DNA of 64,000 bases from Poecilobothrus nobilitatus. Its lineage: Eukaryota > Arthropoda > Insecta > Diptera > Dolichopodidae. Positions 10,891 to 21,291 of the stretch are shown here, one piece after another. A program made the position numbers and the translations under genes. Numbering within the stretch: position 1 is the first letter of the stretch; each line of letters starts with the position of its first letter. The stretch lies in the NCBI GenBank assembly GCA_947095535.1, contig OX352772.1, positions 228,728,051 to 228,792,050 of the forward strand, written 5' to 3'. The notes below the pieces were generated by a model. That model was given only the letters and a program-made list of their open reading frames with translations, made no database searches and was not told the DNA's origin.

Positions 10891-11739
10891 AATTTAATAT
10901 AATCTTATTTAATAATTATTATAAATTTAATATAAAATCAGATCTAATAAAATTAATCACAATTTGTAAAAAATTCTATTTTATTTAAAAATTCTACATA
11001 CATATATAGATAACATTTGCTCATTAATTTTTTCCTATGCTTTTTTTCTCTTTCTCAATAATTCTTTTAAAAAAATATCCTCGTGAATATTTGATTGAAT
11101 TTTGATCTTTCATAGGTACATAATAAATATTTTTTTTAATTTTGTTTTTTTTTTTTCTTTTTCTTCAAAAACTTTAAAACTTTTAAAACTTCTATTTAGA
11201 AGAATCCGTTTGAATAAAAGACAATATTGCGATATCATTTGTATGATTCAGGAAATTTTTTTTTGAAACGAAAGTTTTAAAATTTTTTTAAGTATTTATT
11301 TTTATGTATAATTTGTACAACTCGAAACTATAATTAGATTATTTACTATTATAAAAATATTTTTAAAACTATTTAGGTAGTACTCTAATTTAGCAAAAAT
11401 ACATGATAACAAATCTTAAACACATGCTTCGTGTTACACAACTTTAGTCTAATGTCGTAAACAATTAAAATATTTTAAAAATTACTTTGTTATTTATCAT
11501 TATAATTAGAAATAAAGAAAAAAAAGAATTCACTTTGAAAATACACTATTATTACAAATGGTACAATAAAATCTATTTATAATGTTTATGTTTTTATATT
11601 TCATAACTGGTTAGAAGAGTTGTCTATCAATGATTTTAGTTGTATTTTTTGTTTTTAATTTTAAATATTTTATTTATTCAAAAAATAATGCAAAAACCGT
11701 ATTTTAACATTTTCCTTTCAATCTAACATTTTCTCATAA
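10891..11739. other. AT-rich DNA, nothing recognised
   Basis: No gene, tRNA or element end seen. A 3' LTR of the preceding retrotransposon would be expected at its left end, but no second copy is present upstream for comparison. Confidence 0.4.
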
Positions 11740-14013
11740 AGTGTTTTAATATCTTTTGTATTTAAAAATTAGAGCAAATTACATAAATATGTATTTCAAT
11801 ATGGTAACACTACATAAATAGTTTACTTCTAATTTCTCAAGTGTTCTGTTTTAAATGGACTGCCGACTGATCATGTTGTTTTGTTGATGAAGTGTATAAT
11901 GTTTATCTATGCATACATTAGTATTTAATATTTTTTAAATCAATAAAAATGTTTTAATGGTTTTAATAGTTATTTAATTAAAATAAAATGATATGTTAAC
12001 CCCTGTTAAGCTGTGGTTTTTTTGTGAAGTTACCTTTGAAATATAGTTTCTGGTATTATGGGTTAAAAGAATATTAACGTAAGAAATTTATAAAGAAAAT
12101 TTAAATTTAAATTTGACGGGTAAGTTATCCAATGACGTGTATAATTGGATTTTTTTTATTAAAATAAGTTAATTTTTTTAATAGAAGTGGAAAATTAAAA
12201 GTTGTTTTACAAGTTTAATAAAAAGTAAAAGTTAAGTTCATATACATGCAAAATATATAATATTTTACTATTAGTAAAAAATATGAATTCAAAATTCTTT
12301 TGTTCTTAATTATTCAAAAGTTTAGTATGTAGTTTCAAATATGATTTTGGAACGTAATTTCTATTCAAAAAGTAAGAAAAAATTTTTTTTTTTTTAATTA
12401 TTGCTTAAAATTATAACTTTGTTTTACAAGGGTTTTTTATGCCCAATTGAACATTTAATTGAATTCAATGCTTTTTTCATTTTAAAACTTCAATTCGGCT
12501 TTTTCCTTTTCTAAAAATATTACATCAATAAAAATTAAATTTTAAATTTAATTATGCATTTTTAATTACGTCAAAGCTTTCAGATAAAATTATAAGTTTT
12601 TCATCCAGTATAAAATTTTCTATGGCATACGAGTCTTTAATCTTACTTACTTTATTTATAATTTGTTTTCAAAATTGCTAAATTGCTAAAAAAAGAAATA
12701 AAAAATTTACCCTCAGAGGTTAACATTTCAATATTTATAAAATGTAAAATTTTTTAGGCAAAGAAAAAATTAATATACATATACATATGTATATATAAAT
12801 GTACGGCTGACTATACTACTCTATACTCTAACTCTAACTCTCCATTCATTTATAATTTTTTACTTGGCTATTTCTTTTTATAAAGTAAAGTGACTGAAAA
12901 TAAGAAAACAATATAAACTATTCATGAATATGAAATGAATAGAAAAAGCAATAAAACTGACATTCTAACACATACCAATAACATCTTAATTAAATAAAAC
13001 CTTTACATTTGTGACTTGTTTGTGACTTACGTTAGAAAAATAAAATAAATAGATATGAAGAATGAGAAAGAACAGCCAAAAATAATATGTTAATTTTTTT
13101 GATGCAATGTTTTTCTCTTTATTTGGGGCATTTCAATACAAAAAAATTTGTGAGACATTTTTGTTCTACTAGCGTTATCTACATACGCAATTCTACTATA
13201 TATATAATTCCTGGTTTTAATAAAAGCTGTTCCAGTTTTTTGTTTTTACTGAATTTTTTAATTTTTCTACGGAAGCACTCATTCCGTTCAATATATGAAG
13301 CCTTCGTCCATGATACATACATACATACACACATATATGTAATTAAGCATTAAACATAATATTTAATCTCTAAATCATAAAAATTCGAAAGATTAAAAAC
13401 AAAAAAATTCACATATACATTTTATATACTTTTATCCAAATTCACTTTTTTCTTTACATTTAAACTTAAGTAAAACATAAACAACACAAAAAAATTGACG
13501 ATAAATATTGAAAAAAGAAAAAAAAAACAAAAACAAAACTTCGGTAGTTTGTTTGCTACATTACAGAATTAATTACAAACATTTTAAAGTAAAAGAATAA
13601 AATGATGTATACGGAATGAGAATTTGCTTAAAAACGAGGAAGAATACAGTTGCCTTTGTCAACTGTAAACTTTGTCAACTGTAATCTTTGTCAACCCGTA
13701 CGAATCCGTTATTATGTCTATCACTCAGTTTATGATATTATATTTTTAATTTTTCATTATTTTAAAATAATTTGATAAAATATAATAAAATATTAAATAA
13801 AATATTTGATAGCTACAGCCGAGTAATCAACGACTTAGTGAAATAATGATTCCAGAAACGGAAGTCAATGCAAATATGAATAATAAATGACTTAGTGGCT
13901 GCCCTATGCTCCTTATAGGAGTAAGGGAAAAAAAATATGTATAATGCATTATTCTGTATATTATTATTATATAGGGTGCCACTTTTTGCTACTTTTCTTA
14001 TTATTTTTTTTAC

Positions 14014-14300
14014 TTTTAATTTCTATTACAGGATCGGGGACTAGGGTTTTTAATCACGTCGGTTCGACTTCTGGTTCGCAAAATACGACGGCCACTTATG
14101 AATAAGTACTTTTTTTTTATTGCATTTCTGTGCCTCATAAATGTGGACAGGAAATTACACAGCCTTTCTTGTTCAGCTGTGGCTGTAAATGTCGTAAGGA
14201 GGAATAACACTTACAAGGTGTGCGGAATTCGAACTCACACTCCTTCGGTGTTTACAGCGTATTTTATATGCTCTTACCCACTAGACCACCGAGGCTCCGA
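14014..14300 (-). mobile_element. tRNA-derived SINE, copy S2
   Basis: On the minus strand the head begins GGAGCCTCGGTGG. It has an RNA polymerase III A-box (TGGTCTAGTGGG, 14277-14288) and B-box (GAGTTCGAATTCC, 14224-14236), with tRNA-like spacing. The body has CAGCCACAGCTGAAC, CCAGAAGTCGAACCGACG and ends GTAATAGAAATTAAAAG. About 85% similar by eye to S3. The surrounding DNA is also shared between copies, so this is one R-borne insertion rather than three independent ones. Confidence 0.7.
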
Positions 14301-14499
14301 ATATGTCCTTTTATTTACTATTTAAAAAATAAAACCTTTTTTTTAAATAATTTTAGCTGAATGTTTAAATATGGGAAAAATTTCATTTGTCAATAAATTA
14401 CTACCAACATAACAAAAATTTTTATCATGAGTCTTCGAGAAATAAATTTTAAACTAGACGTGATGTGATACATTTTTTCATCGCGTCAGTGATGAGTCT

Positions 14500-14647
14500 T
14501 CAAGAATATGGTTGAGTATCTTTCAGAATTCTAGGATCGAATAAAATAATCGGCTCTGACGGTTCTTTTGGGGTTGATGCAGCAGTCGGGTTTGTTTCAC
14601 TAATTGGGAGTGGGAGTGGATCAGCTAAAAGGGAGTGGATCAGCCAT
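14500..14647 (-). pseudogene. Relic of the R-borne 42-codon frame
   Basis: Starts ATGGCTGATCCACTCCC, then carries a ~25-bp duplication (two GATCCACTCCC blocks) with an in-frame TAG. The remainder matches the frame at 1666-1794 closely, including the TGA and the palindrome after it. Confidence 0.4.
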
Positions 14648-14918
14648 TTTAGAAAATTAAGTTATAAATAAAGTATGAAAAGAAGGGAAAAACAAATTCG
14701 CAAAACAAAGGGGTTTTTGTGATGATGAAGTGATTTTTCAGATAAAAAAAATTAACACCATACAATAAAAACAAAAATATTCGAGTCAATAGTAATTTAT
14801 TATAACTTGCTTAATCTTTACAGAGGTTTTATAAATACCAATAAAATGGTCTTAAAGAATTAAAAGATTAACCTTTTTGAAATTGATTTTAGTTAAAAAA
14901 ATTTAGAGTAAAATTTAG

Positions 14919-16354
14919 TTTTCTTATCTCCTACTGATGAGGATACTTATTGATGAAATTCTAAATTGATTTTTTAAAGGCTGTTTACTTATTCTTGATG
15001 TTATTTTCATATATCTTCTCTACTGGCCAGTACTTTTTATTTTAAATTTTTTTATATATATATGAGCCTTTGTTTTCTTCCTTTTTTAATTTTTTTCGAA
15101 TTTTATGTTTCTATACAATATAAGCTATTGCTAAACATATAGTTTGAAATTTGAATATAAATGATATACATTATACAAATGTATTTATAGAGCTACGTAG
15201 TGTTAGGTATCTATAGCTATACGTATTTTTTGTTTTATTTTCTTTTTTATATTTCTATACAATATTCGCTATTTCACTTAAGACTCAATCAAGACTACAC
15301 TCAATTAAGAAAGAGTACAGTAAAAGCTATACTCTATTGTAAACAAATATATATTCAAATCCTTTGTTTATATCAAATTCAAATGCGTATTAAATTTGAT
15401 CTCGTAAAAGATTTCACGTTTTGAAAATAAAAAACGAGTACTCGAAATATGATCAATATACACTGAGTATAGCAGGTACTCAAATGAAAAATTATACAGA
15501 GCTTAGAATATTATATTAGAGAATTTATATTAAAAAAATATTATATATAATATTGTATGTATTATGTTTTTGTTTATGGATCTAAATCTACTATATACGA
15601 AAAAAAATTTAGCTAAAATTATTTAAAAAAGAGGTTTGATTTTTAAATAGTAAATGACATATTAAAAATATGTCATATTAAATAGTAATGACATATTAAA
15701 AAGTAAAAAGTAAATATTATTAAATAGTAAATGACAATACATGACATAAGTTGCAAGAAGCCGTCGTATCTTGTGAACCAGAAGTCGGACCGATGTGATT
15801 AAAAAAACCTAGTCCCCGATTCTATAATAGAAATTAAAAATAAAAATAAAAATGAGAAATGTATCAAAAAGTAGCACCTTATTTTTTGGAGGCTATTTTT
15901 TTTGGGCGGGCTTAAAGTTGAACTTTTTTATTTTTATTTTTTTTATATTTTAATTCTACAACAAAATCAGGGAGTACCTTTTTTAAATCATGTCGGTCCG
16001 ACTTCTAGTTTGCAAGACACGGGGGCTTCTTACAACTTATAACTATGTATGTATGTACTACGATGCCAGTTCAATATATGAAACAAAAACAATTTTTTAA
16101 TTTGTAAAATATACTAAACAAAAACAACATTCACTAAAATACTAGTTTATTTTTAATTATATATATATACTTCCCTTCCACTCTACCTATTCTTATATCT
16201 TTATTTAAACTTAGACTTAACTAAAAAAAATATACTTAATTCCTAAGAATTGCTAAAAGTGATATTTATCGTACAAGAATTTTGCCGTGATAGAAAATGG
16301 CTATCGCTTCGTAGGAAAAGTCTCCAGAAACACCACACACGATACTTTTGACAT
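14919..16354 (+). repeat. Q repeat, copy 1
   Basis: 15180-16300 recurs at about 34650-35680 and 40806-41836 with the same order of landmarks (AGAAAGAGTACAGTAAAAGC, GTACTCGAAATATGATCAA, SINE-tail segments, CCCTTCCACTCTACCTAT). 14919-15060 instead matches 28190-28330 in inverse orientation. The small frames at 15200 and in the other copies are only as conserved as the DNA around them. No gene. Confidence 0.6.
15755..16040. repeat. Facing SINE-tail fragments
   Basis: 15755-15850 holds the SINE 3' half (AACCAGAAGTCGGACCGATG to TATAATAGAAATTAAAAAT) on the plus strand; 15960-16035 holds the same region in inverse orientation (GTCGGTCCGACTTCTAG). Neither has the tRNA head. The pair is repeated at about 35145-35410 and 41300-41565. 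Confidence 0.6.
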
Positions 16355-17913
16355 TTAATATCCGTTTGTAACACCTCGAAATAAGCGAGCTAGATATACC
16401 TTCAAGGGTATGGATCGGATCAGAAAAAAATTCTAAGAGTTTTGAGCCATGTCCGTCCGTCCGTCCGTCCGTCCGTCAGCACGCTAACTCAAAAACTAAG
16501 AAAGCTAGAATCTTGAAATTTACACAAAATATTTTGGGAGTAATTTGTAGGTTCCCTATTTTTTTTGGTTTAGTTTGGACCAAGCCTTAGGGTAGCTCTC
16601 GAACACCTAACTTTTAGATCCCTACATTTTTTTGAAATAGGGCTATGAAATTTTAACTGCTGATAGATCTCACAAAAATATTAATTTTACTTTTAATACC
16701 TTTTTTTTGTAGCCCCACCCGTTACGGAGCTACAGCTCTCCAAAGGTTCAAAAAAGCTCTATATTTAAATTGTTATAGCACAAGTTGTATAACGTATATC
16801 TTCATTTTGAAAACACCAAACGATTACTACTTTTATTAGCTTTAAAAGTATATATACAATAAATATATATTTGTGACATACGGTGTCTTAATTTACCGTT
16901 ATGCGAAACTCAAATTTTACAAAATCCTTTAACCCTTCTATCTTCTAAACGGTTTAAGTTGGAAACTTGAAATTTTTACAGAAGTTAGATCTTTAAAAAT
17001 AAGTATGAGTCATTTCAGAAATTTTTTTGTATCACCCCCCGTTTAGGAGCTGTAAGGGGTCAAAAACTGAAAATTTCCTATTTTTAAACACCTGTAACTT
17101 GAACACCTGTTAAAATTTTTTTGAAGTAATACACAAAAATTAAAGCTCCAACATTATACTCTTATTTTTGTTAACAACTTTTTTTAATAATATAGGGTTA
17201 CTTTATAATTGACGAAAGTGTTACTTGATTTTTTCAAATTTTCTAACAAATTTCTTTAAAACGAATTTTTTCCATTTTGTTTTACTCGATAATTTGAAAT
17301 TGTTGAGGATATAATGCGTAGTATAAAAAAATGTAAATAAATAAACAACATAACGGTTGCTTGAAGAATTTTTATTATTATTTATATGACATTGATATAT
17401 ATACATACTTATATAATATCATGTTTATTTACATATCGTATATGTCACTAGTGAATGAATGATAAGAGTATATATGTATATTATATAGCGCCGTATTTAC
17501 ATACATATATGTATTTTATTGTACTTATAAGAAATTATTCTATCAATGGTATATTTAAATATAATATAATATAATATAATATTTAAAATTATATTTATTA
17601 TTTTGTACTAAGTAAATTTAATATACATTTACCGCTTAGTATTAAATGGTACTATAGAATATTTGAAAAAGTTTTGGATTGATAATCGTTGTGTGGAAGG
17701 TTAGAATCTGCTTTAGAAGAATGTACATATAAACATATAGTTTGAATATATGTACAACCCATAAGTTCTAGAAATTATAAAATTCACCCAAATTATTTTA
17801 AAATACTAAAATATTAAAAAAATAATATTGTAGGCAGAGTGGCTGTGAACATACTAACGGTTCGTACGGGTATCTAAGAGTTGACAAAGGCAACTGCATT
17901 CTTCCTCGTTTGA
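16355..17913 (-). mobile_element. Family H element, copy H1a
   Basis: On the minus strand it starts CGAGGAAGAATGCAGTTG with the subterminal hairpin AGTTG...CAACT, continues through the H body (CACCTGTAACTT, TAACGGTAAATTAAGACACC inverse landmarks) and a GGAC microsatellite (about 16447-16480). It stops at about 16355 without the last ~45 bases carrying the terminal hairpin. No coding capacity. Confidence 0.75.
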
Positions 17914-18597
17914 AATCAAAACGATAATTTACAAAAATAAAAGGTACATATTCTTATTTTTATTAAATGCTGTTGTATATATTGTATTAAAAATAATTTA
18001 ATTGACCTTAAAAAATTAAAACTAGATAAATATATAGGTAATAAAATACTTTGTTATTATAAATTTGCTCATTATCACAAATAATGGTTTTACCAAAAAA
18101 GGGGATATTTAAGATTTAAAAAATAAAAACAGAAAACAACAATATCAAAAATAAAATATAAAACAATTTTTATCTCCAAATATTATTCTTTTTAATTTTT
18201 ACTTTTTCCTAATTTATCTTCTATTAATTACTTGTAAGGAATTTATTATATATGGAATGTATGTAAAGTATTATTTTCATTCCGTGGTATAATATTTACA
18301 TACTTATATTATTATTATCACGTTATCCATTACTCCACATATACAAAGAAAAAAATATTCGGTGTACTCAGTGTATAAATCAAATGAATCAAATGGCTTT
18401 GTTTTGAATACAGTTTGCTAATGAATACACTATATTCTATGTTTTGATTTTATTTCTCTTGAACAAATGAGTACCCAAAATTTTCTCTCGTATATTTACT
18501 CAATTCGAAAACTTCAAAATGAGTATACAAAACATTTGTTTAAATATGAATGTTTTGAAAGCTATTTCAAATGCATTTGTGCACATGTTTAGTATGT
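17914..18597. repeat. F segment; intact target site of family H
   Basis: Matches 35915-36026 joined to 37592-38165 of the tandem block. Here TTAAAA is directly followed by CTAGATAAATATATAGG (about 18017), whereas at 36026/37592 a complete H element sits between these two words. This is the pre-insertion state. No gene. Confidence 0.75.
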
Positions 18598-19104
18598 ATG
18601 TATATCAATATCATATAAATAAAAATTCTTCAAGCAACCGTTATGTTGTTTATTTATTTACATTTTTTTGTACTACGCATTATATCCTCAATAATTTCAA
18701 ATTATCGAGTAAAACAAAATGCAAAAAATTTGTTAAAGAAATTTGTTAGAAAATTTGAAAAAATCAACTAACACTTTCGTCAATTATAAAGTAATAAGAG
18801 TATAATGTTGAAGTTTTAATTTTTGTGTATTACTTCAAATAAATTTTAACAGTTGTTCAAGTCACAGGTGTTTAAAAATAGGAAATTTTCAGTTTTTGAC
18901 CTTTACAGCTCCTAAACGGGGGGTGATACAAAAAAAAATTCTGAAATGATTCATACTTATTTTCAAAGACCTAACTTCTGTCAAAATTTGCAACTTAAAC
19001 CGCTTAGAAGATAAAAGGGTTAAAGGATTTTGCAACAATTCAGTTTCGCATAGCGGTAAATTAAGACACCGTATAGCACAAGTATATATTTATTATATAC
19101 ATGT
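18598..19104 (+). mobile_element. Family H fragment H1b
   Basis: Internal part of an H element (from TATCAATATCATATAAAT to ACATGTTTGTAAAGCT), lacking both ends. The right end abuts the truncated LTR of errantivirus-1. The missing continuation is not found beyond the other LTR, so the junction was rearranged after or during insertion. Confidence 0.7.
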
Positions 19105-19384
19105 TTGTAAAGCTACACAGTTTGGAGGTCTCAATTCAATTGATTCATCTTACAAAGTTTTTAATTAAAAATAATATGATATAAAATAAGAATTTTACAT
19201 GTGGTAATATATTACAGTTAACTTAAGCTAAATTTACTCTTTGGGTTATAACAAATATTCAAAGAGAAATCTGATCATTGATTACAGTTCAATTACCGAT
19301 TACATTGAGCATACTAAATAAAATAAAGTAACGGTAAGGAGATGAGCCTTTATTAAATTGGGAAGTATATTAACCCTGTTAACT
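19105..19384 (-). repeat. 3' LTR of errantivirus-1 (truncated)
   Basis: Nearly identical to 27721-27993 of the 5' LTR, with differences such as TTGGGTTATAAC versus TTGGTTGTAAC and AAAGTAACGG versus ACAGTAAGAG. The last ~60 bases present in the 5' LTR are missing; at 19105 the sequence changes to family H. High LTR similarity means insertion was fairly recent relative to the decay of neighbours. Confidence 0.85.
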
Positions 19385-19396
19385 ACTCTCCCTCTA
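19385..19396 (-). promoter_or_regulatory. Polypurine tract of errantivirus-1
   Basis: On the minus strand AGAGGGAGAGT stands immediately before the 3' LTR start (AGTTAACAGGG). This is the plus-strand primer for reverse transcription. It overlaps the stop codon of the env remnant. Confidence 0.75.
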
Positions 19397-19557
19397 AAAC
19401 GAATAGTCCTCGATTCGTGTGATTTCTCGTATGGCATTCATTGTTGTAATGAAAGTAACAGAGACTATTACAATGATGATTATAGTAGATCCAAGCTGGT
19501 AGATAAGTAGATAAAGCTGGTGCTTATATATTCCTTTTATTATTAGAATTTTTTACA
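19394..19557 (-). pseudogene. env: env remnant: membrane anchor and cytoplasmic tail
   Basis: An open frame of about 54 codons ending at a TAG that touches the purine tract, exactly where an errantivirus env should end. It contains a hydrophobic run (STIIIIVIVSVTFITTM) followed by a short charged tail (NAIREITRIEDYSF). I interpret it as the transmembrane end of a deleted envelope gene; only about 450 bp separate integrase from the LTR, too little for env (usually ~450-500 codons). It has no start codon context and cannot make an envelope protein. Alternative: a chance hydrophobic frame. Confidence 0.55.
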
Positions 19558-19848
19558 AAGTGAATAATTTGGTTAGTTGAACTGTAATTTTTACTTTTGA
19601 CAATATCATTACATAACAAATTGATATTGAAAAATTTTGATCAGTTGTTTTATTTATTTACTTTATTTACTATATCGAAAATTCATATTGAAAGATTTTG
19701 ATCAGTTTTTATTTATTTCAAAAGTGTTTCAAATTAATTGATTTGAAAGTGCAATACCATTTATTATATTAATTAGATCTAAAGCTGTTATTTTTTATTT
19801 TAAATCAAGGCAAACATAAAATAACGTTATCATTTGAATCTTCTTCTA

Positions 19849-21231
19849 TTATGCTTGTAAATTATTGGAAAATGGTTTGAGATTGTCTTTATGGATGATT
19901 CGACCATCAGTTAGTTTAACAGTTGAACCCAGATCATGTAGAATTTGAACCTTCTTGTATTTATTTTTTATTTTACCTCCTAATCTGTTATTGATTTTTA
20001 GTAAAGCTTTTGCTCCGGTTTGAAATGTTTTTTCTATCTTATTTCTATTATGATATTGTAGGCTTTTATTTTGGGCTATTGTTAATTTATTTTTAACTTC
20101 TGATTGGAGTTTTTTCGATTGGTTCTTTAAAATATCAGTTGGTCTATAGCCAGTGACAGAATGAATCGAAGTGTTGTATTTATGAGTACTAGCAAGTAAG
20201 AGTTCTGTAAGGTTTATTGTTTCATTGTGATTTTTATTACACTTTGCTATTTCTATAAGAGTTGAGTGGAATCTTTCAACTTGTCCGTTACTTGTGCTGT
20301 GGAATGTCGGAACTTTATGGTGTAATATTCCAAGATTACTCAATGTTGTTTGGATTGTTTCGGAACAAAATGATTGCTCATTATCGGTAACTATAGTTTT
20401 TGGGTTAAAGGTAGCAATAATTTCTAGTATGCATGGTTTAATATCGACGGTTGATTTTGAATTTAAGGGTTTAACACTGGCTAGCTTTGAAAATTTATCT
20501 AAACAGGTGAGAAATAAAGTTCCCCCTGTAGAGAATATATCTAAATGTAGAATTTCGCCAAACTCATTAGGAATTGGGGTGCTACCAATGAGATGAGACT
20601 TAGGTCTTCGATCGTATTTGGCCTTTTGGCATATTTTACACCCATTTGTAAATTTTCTTAGAATATCCTTTACTTCAGGGAAAAAATATTCATCGAGTAT
20701 TTGTAATAGGTTTTCCTTATAAGATCTATATGCCCTATTATGTTCGTTCACTACTATTTCAAATTTGTCATCCGCATTAAATACATCCATAACCATTTTT
20801 TCAGTGTGTTTAAATTTTACAGAAGGGAACGTTTTCCTTAACTGATCCTGGATTTGTGAAAGAATTGACAAAGAACAATGTATTCCGTTAACTATTGGAG
20901 GGTTAACTGCGAGTTTCAAAAATTCTAAAATTTCGTTTGGGGTATTAGATGTAATAGTGTGTCTTAGCCTATTTGTGAAAGCTACCGTTCTATTATGTTT
21001 AGGATCTCCATCAGAGATTATTATCTGATTCCGAAAACAATTAATGGTAGTTTTTACAGTATGGATTGAAAAAGTCAGTGACTCTTCGCTGTGACAAGTA
21101 GCTAGTGTTTCTATTTCCGATAGTGTGTTAATTGCTTGTCTTGACAAGGCATCAGCCACTACATTTTGCTTACCAGGTTTGTATAAAAATGTTGGAGAAA
21201 ATTCTTCTATAAAGGCTCTCCATCTTTTCAT
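19849..21231 (-). CDS. pol: pol segment: integrase (after premature stop)
   Basis: 460 open codons. The start carries the RNase H tail (KPGKQNVVADALSR). The zinc-binding Cys pair of integrase (CKICQKAKY) follows at about residue 195, and the catalytic core shows all three acidic positions: LDIFSTGG, TDNEQSF and NGQVERFHST. A basic C-terminal domain ends with GRIIHKDNLKPF. Length and order match errantivirus integrases. It inserts the DNA copy into the genome in the nucleus. In the intact element it would be the C-terminal part of the Pol polyprotein, continuous with 21292-22833; only one TGA near 21290 separates them. ATG at the start of this segment is an internal Met. Confidence 0.85.
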   Translation of the reverse strand: MKRWRAFIEEFSPTFLYKPGKQNVVADALSRQAINTLSEIETLATCHSEESLTFSIHTVKTTINCFRNQIIISDGDPKHNRTVAFTNRLRHTITSNTPNEILEFLKLAVNPPIVNGIHCSLSILSQIQDQLRKTFPSVKFKHTEKMVMDVFNADDKFEIVVNEHNRAYRSYKENLLQILDEYFFPEVKDILRKFTNGCKICQKAKYDRRPKSHLIGSTPIPNEFGEILHLDIFSTGGTLFLTCLDKFSKLASVKPLNSKSTVDIKPCILEIIATFNPKTIVTDNEQSFCSETIQTTLSNLGILHHKVPTFHSTSNGQVERFHSTLIEIAKCNKNHNETINLTELLLASTHKYNTSIHSVTGYRPTDILKNQSKKLQSEVKNKLTIAQNKSLQYHNRNKIEKTFQTGAKALLKINNRLGGKIKNKYKKVQILHDLGSTVKLTDGRIIHKDNLKPFSNNLQA

Positions 21232-21291
21232 TTTGCTATTTGGATTTTTGTCTGAAATTGCGAAAATTAAGGGTTGATGGTCCGTGTATAT

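Larger units (their letters stand above)
11740..14918 (-). repeat. R repeat, copy b (uninterrupted)
   Basis: Read on the minus strand, this 3.2-kb block matches in order 30840-30990, 31991-33740, 38470-38820, 44981-45619 and 47240-47480 of the right-hand copy. It is thus an R copy free of the H, E and C insertions found there, and it supplies empty target sites for E1, E2, H1f and C. It also contains SINE copy S2, the micro-ORF relic, an H-type end at about 13635-13720 with a 15-bp CTTTGTCAACTGTAA unit repeated in tandem, and short AT microsatellites. No gene. Confidence 0.75.

Noticed and set aside
13087..13353. 88-codon frame in R copy b
   Set aside because: Broken in the matching segments at 33400-33740 and 39560-39900; no domain.
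14224..14288. A functional tRNA gene
   Set aside because: A- and B-boxes are present, but the arms do not form a cloverleaf and the same head recurs attached to a SINE body.
20294..20596. 100-codon plus-strand frame
   Set aside because: Lies antisense within the integrase frame and has no independent signal.
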